DNA of 64,000 bases from Thiomicrospira aerophila AL3 (lineage in GTDB: Bacteria > Pseudomonadota > Gammaproteobacteria > Thiomicrospirales > Thiomicrospiraceae), in contig NZ_CP007030.1 in NCBI RefSeq assembly GCF_000227665.2, positions 1,984,001 to 2,048,000 on the forward strand, read 5' to 3'. Below are positions 16,426 through 25,979 of this stretch, in pieces (the first letter of the stretch is position 1; every line of letters begins with the position of its first letter). The position numbers and the translations under genes were made by a program. Below the pieces are notes generated by a model, which saw only the letters and a list, made by a program, of their open reading frames with translations, was not told the origin of the DNA and did not search any database.

Positions 16426-18594
16426 CTAGGCTCTTGCACCACCTGAAACGGTTACACTAGCACCTTGTTTAGTATTACCTGATGAACCCGTAATAGGACT
16501 CAATTCAGCTACTTTAGGATTTGTTTCTGGTCTAAAGTCTCTTGCTAGATTCAAGGGCTTTGATGCATTCCCTTTCATGCTAACATTCCGACCTTTTGCC
16601 CAACGGCCTTCAGTGCCTGTCACACTACCTGCGCGTCCCCATGAATCTCCAGTAATAGAAAATCCACGATCTGCGCCATCGCCTGTAACTTTTGAAGATA
16701 AATCTTCCGCAACATCATCACTTGGCACGGCTACAGATGGTGATTGCATTGGCATAGCCATCATCATCGGTTGCGAAATAGCATGCATGCTTGCCGGATT
16801 CATCAAGACTGGAAAGTCTGATTCACCTGGCACTGATGCAACACTGTTTTGACACATTGCTGAAGTTTGATCAATACCCTGATAAGGCGTACCACTGACA
16901 CTACTGCAAACTCCCTGCTGAGCACCCGTTAGACCCATTGGGCCTGGTTGAGTACCAGTAGTCGGTTTTGCAGCAAAGCCGGGACGATTCATATAATCTG
17001 GCTTTACTCTTTCAATAGGTAAATCGCATTCTTCAACTGCATCAAGGCTTTGATAACTTGATCCTGTTACACTTTTGCAACGGCCCGCCCCAGCACCAGT
17101 GATTTTACCGCCTAAACCGGCACGATCACCCGTGATTTTATGCCCTGCAAATGTTTTTGACTCTGCCACTTTTTTAGCAGCTGGCTGTAATGTATCACCA
17201 CAGCGAGCACTGCGTGCTTCACGTGATTGATATTCATTGCCAGATACTGTCTTACAAAAACCAGCTTCATCGCCTGTAACAGGCTTATAAAAATTTACGT
17301 TAGTACCCGAAACACGGTTTCCAGCTGAAGTTTCTGAAACATCAACTTTTGTTGGCACTGACATTATTCCAGGCCTAGCCTGACGGGACGGCTCTTTAGC
17401 AAGCTTTGCCACATGTGACAAATACTGAGTGCCCGTAATAGCGCGCTCAGATCCTGCCTCTAATCCTGTCATTGCTTCACGTGGCAGCATAGATGGGCCA
17501 GAAATAATCTGGTTCTTTGCTGTACGTGATTGACTTACTTTACTTGGACCAGATTCTGGTTTGCTGCCACAGAACATTTCGCCCTGATCAGCTGGCAAGT
17601 ATTCAGTACCAGTTACACCTCGGCATTGGCCTGGCTCAGTTCCAGTAACTTTCTCAGACAAACCCACTTCAGTACCACTTACGTGACGACCTGCTGCGGT
17701 TTTAGTCATAGCAACTTTACGAGGATTCGCTTCAGGCTTAAAACTACATTTAGCCTGAAATTCGTCAGGACTGGTATATTCAGTACCACTGATGACGCGA
17801 CACGAACCGGCTTCTGATCCTGTCATTTTGTAAGTATCAGATACCATTGTTCCACTCACTGTCTGGTCATAACCGGTCTGAGAAAATCCAACCTTTGCAG
17901 GGTAGGGTTCAGATGCTGCTGGCTTACGTGCGACTTTTCCTGTTGGACGGCATACACCTGATGAGGTTTTGCCTTGCGTACAACGTTGATGTCTAACTTC
18001 ACGAGCAATCTGACGACCATTTGCATCGGGATTCGCCATTTTTGCAATACTTGATACCGAGCTTGAGCTTGAAAGTTTTGCTTTCAATGCGGCTTTACCT
18101 TCAGACTGGGCCTTACGGTAAGTACGTGCAACCAAACGACCTTTAGGCATAACACTACCCATCGGCTTAACACTAGTTGTTTTAGACTTTACTTCCTGAC
18201 GGCTACGTTCAGTAACAGCTGCAACGGGTGCTGCTTGTACTGGCTTAGCTGTCTCAGTGGTAATTGGCTCTACAACTGTTTTTTGTCTTGGTTGACGAGT
18301 CGGCTGCGATTTAGCTTTGTATCCACTGCCTTTGACAAGCTGTTTACGGCGTTCTACTGCTGCTTTACGTCCCTCGTTAACAACAGGGGCGACGGCAGCA
18401 ACAGTATTTCTTGAACGTGCTGGCGCAGCGATTGGCTCGCTACGCACAGGCTCCGAACTCTTGACAGATGCAGAGGTATTCACAATAGGCTGATGAGCTT
18501 TAGGAACAATTGGCGTTCCCTTGCCCTTCGTTTGAGCTTGGCGACGTGCTCTTGCGAGATCGCGACCAGATAGCCCTTGTGTGTTTGAACTCAT
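16426..18594 (-). CDS. csoS2: CsoS2, carboxysome assembly scaffold
   Basis: CsoS2 is the disordered scaffold linking RuBisCO to the shell. The 722-residue protein shows four basic N-repeats (GRDLARARRQAQ near 10, GRKAAVERRKQL near 75, GRLVARTYRKAQ near 152, GRQIAREVRHQR near 193) that bind RuBisCO. About five to six middle repeats follow, with paired (I/V)(T/S)G motifs and Cys residues (233-560). The C-region ends in ITGSSG...VTVSGGAR, the shell-anchoring peptide. A strong AGGAGG site precedes the ATG. Programmed frameshifting is known for CsoS2 of Halothiobacillus; I could not confirm a site here. Confidence 0.95.
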   Translation of the reverse strand: MSSNTQGLSGRDLARARRQAQTKGKGTPIVPKAHQPIVNTSASVKSSEPVRSEPIAAPARSRNTVAAVAPVVNEGRKAAVERRKQLVKGSGYKAKSQPTRQPRQKTVVEPITTETAKPVQAAPVAAVTERSRQEVKSKTTSVKPMGSVMPKGRLVARTYRKAQSEGKAALKAKLSSSSSVSSIAKMANPDANGRQIAREVRHQRCTQGKTSSGVCRPTGKVARKPAASEPYPAKVGFSQTGYDQTVSGTMVSDTYKMTGSEAGSCRVISGTEYTSPDEFQAKCSFKPEANPRKVAMTKTAAGRHVSGTEVGLSEKVTGTEPGQCRGVTGTEYLPADQGEMFCGSKPESGPSKVSQSRTAKNQIISGPSMLPREAMTGLEAGSERAITGTQYLSHVAKLAKEPSRQARPGIMSVPTKVDVSETSAGNRVSGTNVNFYKPVTGDEAGFCKTVSGNEYQSREARSARCGDTLQPAAKKVAESKTFAGHKITGDRAGLGGKITGAGAGRCKSVTGSSYQSLDAVEECDLPIERVKPDYMNRPGFAAKPTTGTQPGPMGLTGAQQGVCSSVSGTPYQGIDQTSAMCQNSVASVPGESDFPVLMNPASMHAISQPMMMAMPMQSPSVAVPSDDVAEDLSSKVTGDGADRGFSITGDSWGRAGSVTGTEGRWAKGRNVSMKGNASKPLNLARDFRPETNPKVAELSPITGSSGNTKQGASVTVSGGARA

Positions 18595-18628
18595 GCATAG
18601 CCTCCTAAGAGTTGGCTGGTTTTATAGA

Positions 18629-18973
18629 TTACAGACCGCGTGGGCGATAAACTACGAATTCATGGCCTTTACACTGGGTGTAATTGTCATAACCAACCAT
18701 ACGGATCAAATGATCAGGATAAGCACGACGACATTCATCAAGCTCAGCTAGAACTTGATCAGGGTTGCGCATACCGAAGAATGGAAGTTTCCACATACCC
18801 CAGTAGTGTGCAGACGCCTTCTCAGGTGCTTCATGCTCAAGAGCAGGTGTCCAACCTTGGTTGATGATGTATACGATTTGATCGTAGATTTCGTCTTGGC
18901 TCAAAGGTGGCAAAAACGAGAAAGTTTCATAGGTGCGCGTAGTGCGGAAATCACCTGAACTCATTACTGACAT
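18629..18973 (-). CDS. cbbS: CbbS, RuBisCO small subunit (form IA)
   Basis: The 114-residue small subunit of form I RuBisCO has [26 protein letters not shown] near the start and [32 protein letters not shown] in the middle (about residues 56-87). There is no transit or carboxysome-specific extension. It follows cbbL by 35 nt with an AAGGAG ribosome site and precedes csoS2 by 34 nt. Together with cbbL it encodes the carboxysomal L8S8 enzyme. Confidence 0.97.
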   Translation of the reverse strand: MSVMSSGDFRTTRTYETFSFLPPLSQDEIYDQIVYIINQGWTPALEHEAPEKASAHYWGMWKLPFFGMRNPDQVLAELDECRRAYPDHLIRMVGYDNYTQCKGHEFVVYRPRGL

Positions 18974-19008
18974 AGAATTCTCCTTAAACTAATTGGGCAA
19001 GTCTGAAA

Positions 19009-20421
19009 TTAAGCGTCTAGCTTATCAACAGTGTCAAATTCAAACTTGATTTCTTTCCAAGTTTCTAGTGCAACGGCTAGTTCTGGGCTATGACGCGCTG
19101 CATCACGAAGAATGTCACCACCTTCACGCTCTAGATCACGACCTTCGTTACGTGCTTTAACACAGGCTTCCAAAGCAACACGGTTAGCTGCTGCACCGGC
19201 TGCGTTACCACCTGGGTGACCTTGCGTACCACCACCGAACTGAAGAACTGAGTCATCACCGAAGATAGTTACCAACGCTGGCATGTGCCATACGTGAATA
19301 CCACCAGAAGCAACAGCCATAACACCTGGCATTGAACCCCAATCCTGGTCGAAGAATACACCACGTGAACGATCTTCTGGAACGAACGCTTCACGTAACT
19401 GATCAACGAAACCTAGTGTAGAAGCACGGTCGCCTTCCAACTTACCAACAACAGTACCGGTATGTAGGTGATCACCACCTGACAAACGTAAACACTTAGC
19501 TAAAACGCGGAAGTGAATACCGTGGTTAGGGTTACGGTCGATTACAGCGTGCATTGCACGGTGGATATGTAACAACATACCGTTCTTGCGACACCAGTTA
19601 GCTAATGACGTGTTAGCAGTGAAACCACCTGTTAGGAAGTCATGCATAACGATACGTACGCCAAGCTCTTTAGCGTATTCAGCACGTTCCATCATGTCTT
19701 CACACGTTGCAGCGGTTACGTTTAGGTAGTGACCTTTAACTTCGCCAGTTTCTGCTTCTGCTTTGTTGATTGCATCAGCAACGAATGAGAAGCGATCTCT
19801 CCAACGCTGGAATGGCTGTGAGTTGATGTTTTCGTCGTCTTTGGTTAAGTCCAAACCACCACGAAGACACTCATATACCGCACGACCGTAGTTCTTAGCT
19901 GACAAACCTAGTTTTGGCTTGATAGTACAGCCCAACATTGGACGCCCATATTTGTTTAACTTGTCACGCTCTACCTGGATACCGCTTGGTGGGCCACCAC
20001 AGGTTTTGATGAAAGCGATTGGGAAACGAATATCTTCTAAACGTAATGAACGAACAGCTTTAAAGCCGAATACGTTACCAACCAATGAGGTCAATACGTT
20101 TACAACAGAACCTTCTTCGAAAAGATCCAATGGGTAAGCGATGAATGCATAGAATGCATCTTTGTTACCAGGAACGTCTTCGATTCTGTAGCAACGGCCT
20201 TTGTAGAATTCCATATCAGTCAAAAGGTCAGTCCAAACTGTTGTCCAAGTACCTGTTGATGATTCTGCTGCTACAGCGGCTGCTGCTTCTTCACGTGGTA
20301 CACCCGCTTGTGGGATAACTTTGAAACACGCCAAAAGGTCAGTGTCAAGCGGAGTGTAATCTGGCGTCCAATAGGTCAGTTTATAATCCTGAACACCAGC
20401 GTTAAATGTTTGATTTGCCAT
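19009..20421 (-). CDS. cbbL: CbbL, RuBisCO large subunit (form IA, carboxysomal)
   Basis: The 470-residue large subunit of ribulose-1,5-bisphosphate carboxylase has the active-site segment [11 protein letters not shown], whose Lys is carbamylated, then [34 protein letters not shown] and loop 6 [11 protein letters not shown]. It fixes CO2 to give two 3-phosphoglycerate inside the carboxysome. It is first gene of the cbb/cso operon. The leader has a GAGGTGA ribosome site and an inverted copy of the csoS1 element at 20448-20459. Confidence 0.98.
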   Translation of the reverse strand: MANQTFNAGVQDYKLTYWTPDYTPLDTDLLACFKVIPQAGVPREEAAAAVAAESSTGTWTTVWTDLLTDMEFYKGRCYRIEDVPGNKDAFYAFIAYPLDLFEEGSVVNVLTSLVGNVFGFKAVRSLRLEDIRFPIAFIKTCGGPPSGIQVERDKLNKYGRPMLGCTIKPKLGLSAKNYGRAVYECLRGGLDLTKDDENINSQPFQRWRDRFSFVADAINKAEAETGEVKGHYLNVTAATCEDMMERAEYAKELGVRIVMHDFLTGGFTANTSLANWCRKNGMLLHIHRAMHAVIDRNPNHGIHFRVLAKCLRLSGGDHLHTGTVVGKLEGDRASTLGFVDQLREAFVPEDRSRGVFFDQDWGSMPGVMAVASGGIHVWHMPALVTIFGDDSVLQFGGGTQGHPGGNAAGAAANRVALEACVKARNEGRDLEREGGDILRDAARHSPELAVALETWKEIKFEFDTVDKLDA

Positions 20422-20625
20422 ACTACTATCACCTCAAATTAAAGGTTGTTACGAACTCACCGGACATATTAATTATCTCAAACCATAATGACTAATTGGA
20501 AAATCTAATGCTTTGCATAGACAATTATCAATACACGGTGCCAATTTATAATATTTTTTTATACTTTATGAAAACTTTGTATCTGCCCTAATGCTCTAAA
20601 CACTATCCAACCACGACTCAGTTGA
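20422..20625 (-). promoter_or_regulatory. Promoter and leader region of the cbb/cso operon
   Basis: This 204-nt AT-rich gap upstream of cbbL has no convincing ORF. On the minus strand it holds AT-rich stretches suited to a promoter (around 20540-20570) and two GCATTAG words about 86 nt apart that could belong to a CbbR site. These assignments are weak; only the leader position and ribosome site are clear. Confidence 0.45.
20448..20459 (-). repeat. TGAGTTCGTAAC element in the cbbL leader (inverted relative to csoS1 copies)
   Basis: On the minus (transcript) strand the cbbL leader reads TGAGTTCGTAAC, whereas the csoS1 leaders read GTTACGAACTCA. The leader sequences are therefore complementary over 12 nt. 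It lies 26 nt before the cbbL start. Confidence 0.55.
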
Positions 20626-20997
20626 TTAGAAAGGCCAGACTTGCTTTTCAACTGCGACCGCGACCAGAAAAAACAATACCGCTAAATTTAACACCCAAAA
20701 TAATGCTCGTTGGGCACGAGATTTTGCGACCTTAAACACCACAACACTCAGGGCAACATAGACCAACACCCCAAACGTTTTCATCAAAATCCAAGGATCG
20801 CTGAATGCAAACGGAGTGACTAACACAATACCCACCGCACTTAGAATCAATACCGTATCAATTACATGCGGCACAATCTTAACCGGTTTACGTGTAACCC
20901 ATTCACGGTTGTATATCACGCCCAACCCACGTATAAAAAACACACTGATACTAGTTAAGACCGCAATCTTATGTAACAACAACAACCCTGCATACAT
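20626..20997 (-). CDS. SirB-family membrane protein
   Basis: This 123-residue protein has four hydrophobic segments and the SirB pattern: an early HKIAVLTSISVFFIRG, then PHVIDTVLILSAVGI and WILMKTFGVLVYVALSV. SirB proteins were named for invasion-gene regulation in Salmonella, but their molecular role is unknown. It lies 30 nt downstream of bioC on the same strand, so it may be co-transcribed, and it marks the outer border of the carboxysome island. Confidence 0.82.
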   Translation of the reverse strand: MYAGLLLLHKIAVLTSISVFFIRGLGVIYNREWVTRKPVKIVPHVIDTVLILSAVGIVLVTPFAFSDPWILMKTFGVLVYVALSVVVFKVAKSRAQRALFWVLNLAVLFFLVAVAVEKQVWPF

Positions 20998-21027
20998 AAC
21001 CCAACCCTCATCGTTATATGAATGAAC

Positions 21028-21990
21028 TTAAATAGTTTTACGATTACTTTTCAACTTTTCCGCCAACTCATCAAGAGTAATATTTACCACGCCTGATTTA
21101 TCTCTATTTGGCCCTTTTATCACTTCTTTGGACGCCCATGCATGGCCTTGAACCACTTCAAAGGTGGCTGGCAGTTTTCCTTGACCATCTCGGCATTGTT
21201 CGTAAGCTGCTATCACCGCGCTTAATGTACCACGACCCAGCATACCACGCGCACCTTGGTTAGACTGGTTAGCCTGTGTGGCACCCAGCGTCTTTAAATC
21301 TCGCATCACTTGCATCGCATCATCATAAATAAGACGCACCTGCTCCACATCCATAACCGGCTGACCAAAACCATTACGTATCAGCGCATCGCCTAAATCA
21401 TGCATGTCAATAAAATCATTAAAACGCTGATGAGCCGCATCACCTTCGACACTTAACCAGGCCTGGCGCAACTCTTTTAGCGTATCAGGGCCAAAGGTAC
21501 TAAATAAAATCGCACCACCAGGCCTAACGACCCTTCGCATCTCAGCAAACACCCGGTCCAGATCTTGACACCACTGCAACATAAAGTTGCTAACAATTAA
21601 ATCAAAGCACGCATCATCAAATGGCAAGGCATAGGCATCAGCCTGCACCCAACGCACTGGCGATTTCGCCTCTGACCAAAACTGCCACAATGGCGGCTTG
21701 ATAGACAGCCGAGTCTTAGCGTACAAAAGCATATCAGTCGCTAAATCGACGGCGGTAATGGCGGCATCAGGATAATGCTTGACGAGCTGTTCAGTTAGCA
21801 ACCCAGTACCACAGCCCAATTCCAAGATAGTCTTTTTTTCACTGGTTAAAAGCAATGTACGCTCAGCGACATCCTCAGCGGTTCGACGCTGAATAATCGC
21901 TGCCTCATCATAGGTGGCGGCCGCTTTTGAAAAATGCTGTTTGACGCGCTGTCGATTAATCAACTCGATTCTCAGTGTGAATAAATTCAA
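21028..21990 (-). CDS. bioC: BioC, malonyl-ACP O-methyltransferase
   Basis: BioC methylates malonyl-ACP to let fatty-acid synthesis make pimeloyl-ACP for biotin. The 320-residue protein starts with VKQHFSKAAATYDEAAIIQ, typical of BioC, and has the SAM-binding motif ILELGCGTGLLTEQL, then DLATDMLLYA and the segment FDLIVSNFMLQWCQDLD. It overlaps the 3' end of bioH by 35 nt, so the two biotin genes are coupled. The exact start within the overlap is uncertain. Confidence 0.92.
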   Translation of the reverse strand: MNLFTLRIELINRQRVKQHFSKAAATYDEAAIIQRRTAEDVAERTLLLTSEKKTILELGCGTGLLTEQLVKHYPDAAITAVDLATDMLLYAKTRLSIKPPLWQFWSEAKSPVRWVQADAYALPFDDACFDLIVSNFMLQWCQDLDRVFAEMRRVVRPGGAILFSTFGPDTLKELRQAWLSVEGDAAHQRFNDFIDMHDLGDALIRNGFGQPVMDVEQVRLIYDDAMQVMRDLKTLGATQANQSNQGARGMLGRGTLSAVIAAYEQCRDGQGKLPATFEVVQGHAWASKEVIKGPNRDKSGVVNITLDELAEKLKSNRKTI

Positions 21991-22750
21991 TAATACTTTG
22001 GCTGGTTAAATCTGGATGCGACAAGAATGGAATATGCGCCGCACCATTGATAATTATAGCTGACCCTACCCGTTCGCGTGCCACCCAGTCTAGCAGGCCT
22101 GCTGCCGGAATAAGCGGATCTTTTTCGCCAAGCAACCATAAACAAGGCCGCTTATTGTGGCGCATTTTATCTCGCAGGTCTAGTGACTGTAACAGCTGAA
22201 GACCTTGATAAAGACCCTTAAAACTAGGCAACGCACGTCCCAAATACTGCTGGCGTAACTGACGGGTAAACATCCGAGCCTTATCCCCGCCCTGACACTG
22301 CAGCGCATAAAAGGTGTTTAATAATGCCTTACCATCTTCTTGTAATGCATGAATAAAATCCACCATCAACGAAGGCGCAACGCCATAACGCCAGCCTTGC
22401 CCTTGTTGAAAACAGGGGGTTGAGGCGAGACTAATAACCCCTAAAATGCGCTGTGGATGCTGCAAAAAAAGCTGCTGCGCCATCAAACCGCCTAAAGACC
22501 AACCCAGCAACCATGTCGGCTCATTGGGCAGTCGCTCGACTAAACTCTCTAACCAGGCCTGGTTCACTTTTTCAGCCGAAGCAGTTAGGGCCAAATCAAT
22601 TTCAGGCTGCTGTCCAAATCCGGGTAACTCAATAAAATGTAATGTCATGCTAGCACCAAGCGTTTGTTCCGCCCAAGTTTGCCAAACGTTGTTGTCGGCA
22701 CCCCATCCATGTATAAGCACTAAATTGGGTTTTTGCACGTCAGTAGTCAT
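21956..22750 (-). CDS. bioH: BioH, pimeloyl-ACP methyl ester esterase
   Basis: BioH removes the methyl group from pimeloyl-ACP methyl ester. It is an alpha/beta hydrolase with LVLIHGWGADNNVWQ (oxyanion region), the nucleophile elbow GWSLGGLMAQ, LLGEKDPLIP with the catalytic Asp and GAAHIPFLSHP with the catalytic His. I start at the ATG at 22750 (MTTDVQKPN), with AGG upstream; the longer reading from 22846 adds a poor leader. CAGGCCTG occurs twice in it, at 22094 and 22554. Confidence 0.92.
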   Translation of the reverse strand: MTTDVQKPNLVLIHGWGADNNVWQTWAEQTLGASMTLHFIELPGFGQQPEIDLALTASAEKVNQAWLESLVERLPNEPTWLLGWSLGGLMAQQLFLQHPQRILGVISLASTPCFQQGQGWRYGVAPSLMVDFIHALQEDGKALLNTFYALQCQGGDKARMFTRQLRQQYLGRALPSFKGLYQGLQLLQSLDLRDKMRHNKRPCLWLLGEKDPLIPAAGLLDWVARERVGSAIIINGAAHIPFLSHPDLTSQSIIEFIHTENRVD

Positions 22751-22953
22751 TAAAACAGCCTGCCTTTTGATATTAAGGTGATTATAATTTAAGCAAACTT
22801 TGCCATTAAATTTGCAAAAAACAAGTTTTAAGCAAAAAAAACCCAAAAAAGACCCAAGTTTTGAAAACTAAGTATTCTTTTAGAAAAATACTATGGTAGG
22901 ATTAACTTACGTCATCAAATCCGATGATGAATTTTTTGTATTTTGAGGTAGTT

Positions 22954-23163
22954 ATGTCAGATTTAGTTACAGGCACCGTTAAATGGTTTAACGATGAAAA
23001 AGGTTTCGGTTTCCTAGCACAAGAAAATGGTCCAGATGTTTTTGTCCATTTCCGCGCAATCAATGGTAGTGGCCGTAGAACTTTAGTTGAAGGTCAAGCT
23101 GTGACGTTCAACATCACTGAAAGTGATAAAGGTTTACAAGCGGACAACGTTACCGCGCTGTAA
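22954..23163 (+). CDS. CspA-family cold-shock protein
   Basis: This 69-residue single OB-fold protein carries RNP1 (NDEKGFGFL) and RNP2-like (DVFVHFRAI) motifs that bind single-stranded RNA or DNA. The ATG at 22954 follows a TGAGGTAG ribosome site. The leader (about 22871-22892) can form a stem AGTATT with AATACT, and a terminator follows. Cold-inducible RNA chaperone activity is known for the family; temperature control here is not shown. Confidence 0.94.
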   Translation: MSDLVTGTVKWFNDEKGFGFLAQENGPDVFVHFRAINGSGRRTLVEGQAVTFNITESDKGLQADNVTAL

Positions 23164-23198
23164 ATCCAATTGCACTAAACCTTGTGTTAATGCAATCG

Positions 23199-23231
23199 AA
23201 ACCGTGTAGTTTTTAACTCCACGGTTTTTTT
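23199..23231 (+). terminator. Intrinsic terminator after the cold-shock gene
   Basis: The hairpin ACCGTG(TAGTTTTTAACTC)CACGGT with TTTTTTT after it ends the csp transcript; an inner AGTT/AACT pairing extends the stem. Confidence 0.85.
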
Positions 23232-23270
23232 ATATCCAGAATTTATAAAAAATACATGAAGGAGCTTACC

Positions 23271-23765
23271 ATGACTCGTTTAACTCGAATTATATTACCC
23301 CTATTCATTTTCTTGGGTCTAGCGACACCGATCCAGGCCCAAACCCTTAAAGCCGTACCAGAAATTCAGGGACCCACCCAAGATCGTTTTCCAGGTGATC
23401 CCGCCACGCATAAAGTGGTCTATATGTTTAACCAAGCTGATAGTGATTACCAAACCTCGATTTTGAACTCTATTCAGGCCATGCTGAGAATGTACGATGA
23501 TGATGTCGAAATTGCTGTAGTGGTGATTGGTCCCGGCATTCACGTTTTAGCTAATGAACCCCAGCGTGAAGTTGATCCGCTTATCTATGAGCGTGTAGCA
23601 AGCTTTGCCAATGACTACAATGTGCGCTGGATTGCCTGTGGTAACACGATGAATTCTATAGGTTGGCAACATGAAGACATGCGCCCATTTGCTGAATATG
23701 TTGAAGTGGGGGCATCGGCTTTAATGGAGCTACAAGCCAACGGCTTTGCGTTTATTGCTTGGTAA
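23271..23765 (+). CDS. Secreted DsrE-family protein
   Basis: This 164-residue protein has a signal peptide (LTRIILPLFIFLGLATPIQAQ) and a DsrE/DsrF-like fold: HKVVYMFNQADSDYQTSILNSIQAML, then VEIAVVVIGPGIHVL and VRWIACGNTMNSIGW with one Cys. Periplasmic DsrE-like proteins are common in sulfur bacteria and may handle sulfane sulfur, but this one is unassigned. The start at 23271 is set by GAAGGAG at 23257-23264. Its 3' end overlaps the convergent bioF by 14 nt. Confidence 0.85.
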   Translation: MTRLTRIILPLFIFLGLATPIQAQTLKAVPEIQGPTQDRFPGDPATHKVVYMFNQADSDYQTSILNSIQAMLRMYDDDVEIAVVVIGPGIHVLANEPQREVDPLIYERVASFANDYNVRWIACGNTMNSIGWQHEDMRPFAEYVEVGASALMELQANGFAFIAW

Positions 23766-24909
23766 GCTGCGCAAAAGCTTCAATCAAGCCTGCAATTTGC
23801 TCGGGCTGATGACTGGCACTGAGCGTAATACGTAATCGTGCTTGTGCCACCGTGGGTGGACGAATCGCCGCCACCCAGAATCCGGCTGTTTTAAGCTGCT
23901 CGCTCCAGCTCACTGCCTGAGCCGCATCTCGACACAACACGGGCTGAATAGCACTTGCTGAAGGCAACAGAGGCATGCCCAAGTCAGCTAGTCCTTGTCT
24001 GAGCTGGGTAATATTCGCTTTCAGCCTTGCTCTAAGCTGATCACCTTCTTGCACCAGCTCCAATGCCGTCAAAGTTGCCAAGGCATTAAGGGGCGACATC
24101 GCCGTAGTATAGATAAAAGGTCTAGCAAACTGAATTAAACTCTCAATCAAAAGGTCACTACCGGCCACAAACGCACCACTGGTGCCAAACGCTTTACCAA
24201 ACGTACCCATCAAAATATGATCTGCCGCAGGCATCACGCCAAAATGACTAAAACTGCCGCGCCCTTGCTCACCTAATACACCCATTGCATGCGCATCATC
24301 GACCAGCAACCAGGCCTGGTGCTGATCAGCTAACTGAGTTAAATGTGCAATATCCGCTAAATCCCCATCCATGCTAAATACGCTATCCGTCACAATCAGT
24401 GCCTGCTGTTCAGTGCTAGCAAGACGGCGCGATAATGCCGCATAATCCAAATGAGGGTAACGTTTAAAATCGGCTGACGAGGCTAATGCACCATCAATCA
24501 GGGAGGCATGATTCAATTTATCCGCAATAATGACATCACCCGACTGCATCAAGGTTTGTTGCACTGCTAAATTGGCCATATAACCGGTAGAGAATAACAA
24601 AGCACGCTCAGTTCCCAACCAGCTCGCTAGCGCCTGCTCAAGCTGCTGATGATAATGATGATGACCGGTTACCAGATGCGCAGCGCCTGAGCCCCAGCCT
24701 GCAGCCTTATCCTTGCAAACCACGTCTTTAATCTTCGGATGACCAGCCAAACCTAAATAATCATTGGAACAAAAATTAATATAGGCTTGGCCATTAATGG
24801 TCATGGTGACCGCTTGGGGTGATGAAACCAATGGACGCTGGCGATACAGCGCTTGTGATTGACGCTCAGCTAAACGTGACTGAAAGCGTTGCTTGATTGA
24901 CCCTTTCAT
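23752..24909 (-). CDS. bioF: BioF, 8-amino-7-oxononanoate synthase
   Basis: BioF is the PLP enzyme that condenses pimeloyl-ACP with alanine. The 385-residue protein shows FCSNDYLGLAGHP, GSGAAHLVTGHHHYH, LLVDDAHAMGVLG (PLP-binding Asp-x-Ala-His) and GTFGKAFGTSGAF with the Schiff-base Lys. It follows bioB by 11 nt in a bioB-bioF unit. A CAGGCCTG site at 24311 encodes part of HQAWLL. Confidence 0.96.
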   Translation of the reverse strand: MKGSIKQRFQSRLAERQSQALYRQRPLVSSPQAVTMTINGQAYINFCSNDYLGLAGHPKIKDVVCKDKAAGWGSGAAHLVTGHHHYHQQLEQALASWLGTERALLFSTGYMANLAVQQTLMQSGDVIIADKLNHASLIDGALASSADFKRYPHLDYAALSRRLASTEQQALIVTDSVFSMDGDLADIAHLTQLADQHQAWLLVDDAHAMGVLGEQGRGSFSHFGVMPAADHILMGTFGKAFGTSGAFVAGSDLLIESLIQFARPFIYTTAMSPLNALATLTALELVQEGDQLRARLKANITQLRQGLADLGMPLLPSASAIQPVLCRDAAQAVSWSEQLKTAGFWVAAIRPPTVAQARLRITLSASHQPEQIAGLIEAFAQLTKQ

Positions 24910-24920
24910 CCCAGGCTCAA

Positions 24921-25928
24921 CTAGGCCGTCTGAGCCGCCACAGTGTCACCAGCAAGCTCGGCTTTCACGGTTAAATGGACATTTATGCCCAGCTTTTTGA
25001 ACAACTGATGATCATGGTCCGCTTCGGGATTATCCGTCGTGAGTAACTTATCACCATAAAAAATGGAGTTAGCACCGGCAAAAAAGCACCAGGCCTGGGC
25101 TTGCTCATTTAACGACATCCGCCCCGCAGATAAACGCACATAGGACTTAGGCATTAAAATTCGTGCCGTTGCAATCACTCGAATAAAATCAAATGGATCC
25201 GTTTTGTCACGCATCTCGGCAAGCGGCGTGCCCTCAATCGGAACCAGTAAATTAATCGGCACGGAATCGGGGTGATGACTCATATTGGCAAAGGTTTTTA
25301 ATAACTCGGCACGATCTTGCTGCGCTTCACCCATGCCAATAATCCCGCCAGAACAGACATTAATCCCTGCATCTCGAACCTTATCAATCGTATCTAAACG
25401 ATCCTGAAATGAGCGCGTGGTAATCACTTGCGGGTAATAAGCTTCAGAGGTATCTAAATTATGGTTGTAATAATCCAACCCGGCTTCCTTGAGCTGCTGA
25501 ACCTGCTCATCATCAAGCATTCCCAAGGTCATACAGGTTTCCATGCCTAGATCTCGTACGACCTTTACCATTTCAAGCACCACGGGAAAATCTTTTTTAT
25601 TGGGATTGCGCCAGGCCGCACCCATACATAAACGAGTAGCGCCTTGGGCTTTTGCCTGCATCGCTTTATCCAAAACCTCTTGCACCGCCAGCATTTTTTG
25701 CTTTTCTAAACCGGTGTCGTAACGCGCGCTTTGCGAACAATAAGCACAGTCTTCGGCACATCCGCCGGATTTAATATTCACCAGCGTACTTACCTGCACC
25801 TCAGATGGGTTAAAATACGTACGGTGAATGCCGTGAGCCTGGAACATTAAATCATGAAAAGGTTGCGCCATAATGGCACGAATCTCTGCGACAGACCAAT
25901 CATGACGGAGCGTATCAACTTGCTGCAT
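24921..25928 (-). CDS. bioB: BioB, biotin synthase
   Basis: BioB is the radical SAM enzyme that inserts sulfur into dethiobiotin. The [11 protein letters not shown] motif (CxxxCxxC) holds the [4Fe-4S] cluster; [18 protein letters not shown] precedes it, and [12 protein letters not shown] and [14 protein letters not shown] follow, with the Arg for the second cluster. The 335-residue length is usual. bioB and bioF are transcribed together, away from comF. Confidence 0.97.
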   Translation of the reverse strand: MQQVDTLRHDWSVAEIRAIMAQPFHDLMFQAHGIHRTYFNPSEVQVSTLVNIKSGGCAEDCAYCSQSARYDTGLEKQKMLAVQEVLDKAMQAKAQGATRLCMGAAWRNPNKKDFPVVLEMVKVVRDLGMETCMTLGMLDDEQVQQLKEAGLDYYNHNLDTSEAYYPQVITTRSFQDRLDTIDKVRDAGINVCSGGIIGMGEAQQDRAELLKTFANMSHHPDSVPINLLVPIEGTPLAEMRDKTDPFDFIRVIATARILMPKSYVRLSAGRMSLNEQAQAWCFFAGANSIFYGDKLLTTDNPEADHDHQLFKKLGINVHLTVKAELAGDTVAAQTA

Positions 25929-25979
25929 TGCGACACCTGCACAAAAAATAAAGCGTTATTATAGCTCAAGCAACTGGAG

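Noticed and set aside
16426-18594. Repeats in csoS2 as a DNA satellite or CRISPR-like array
   Set aside because: They are diverged protein repeats of CsoS2 (N- and M-repeats) and not conserved at DNA level.
19009-20421. Antisense ORFs across cbbL, polA, hemE, uvrD and others
   Set aside because: They have no family motifs or ribosome sites and mirror the codon structure of the real genes on the other strand.
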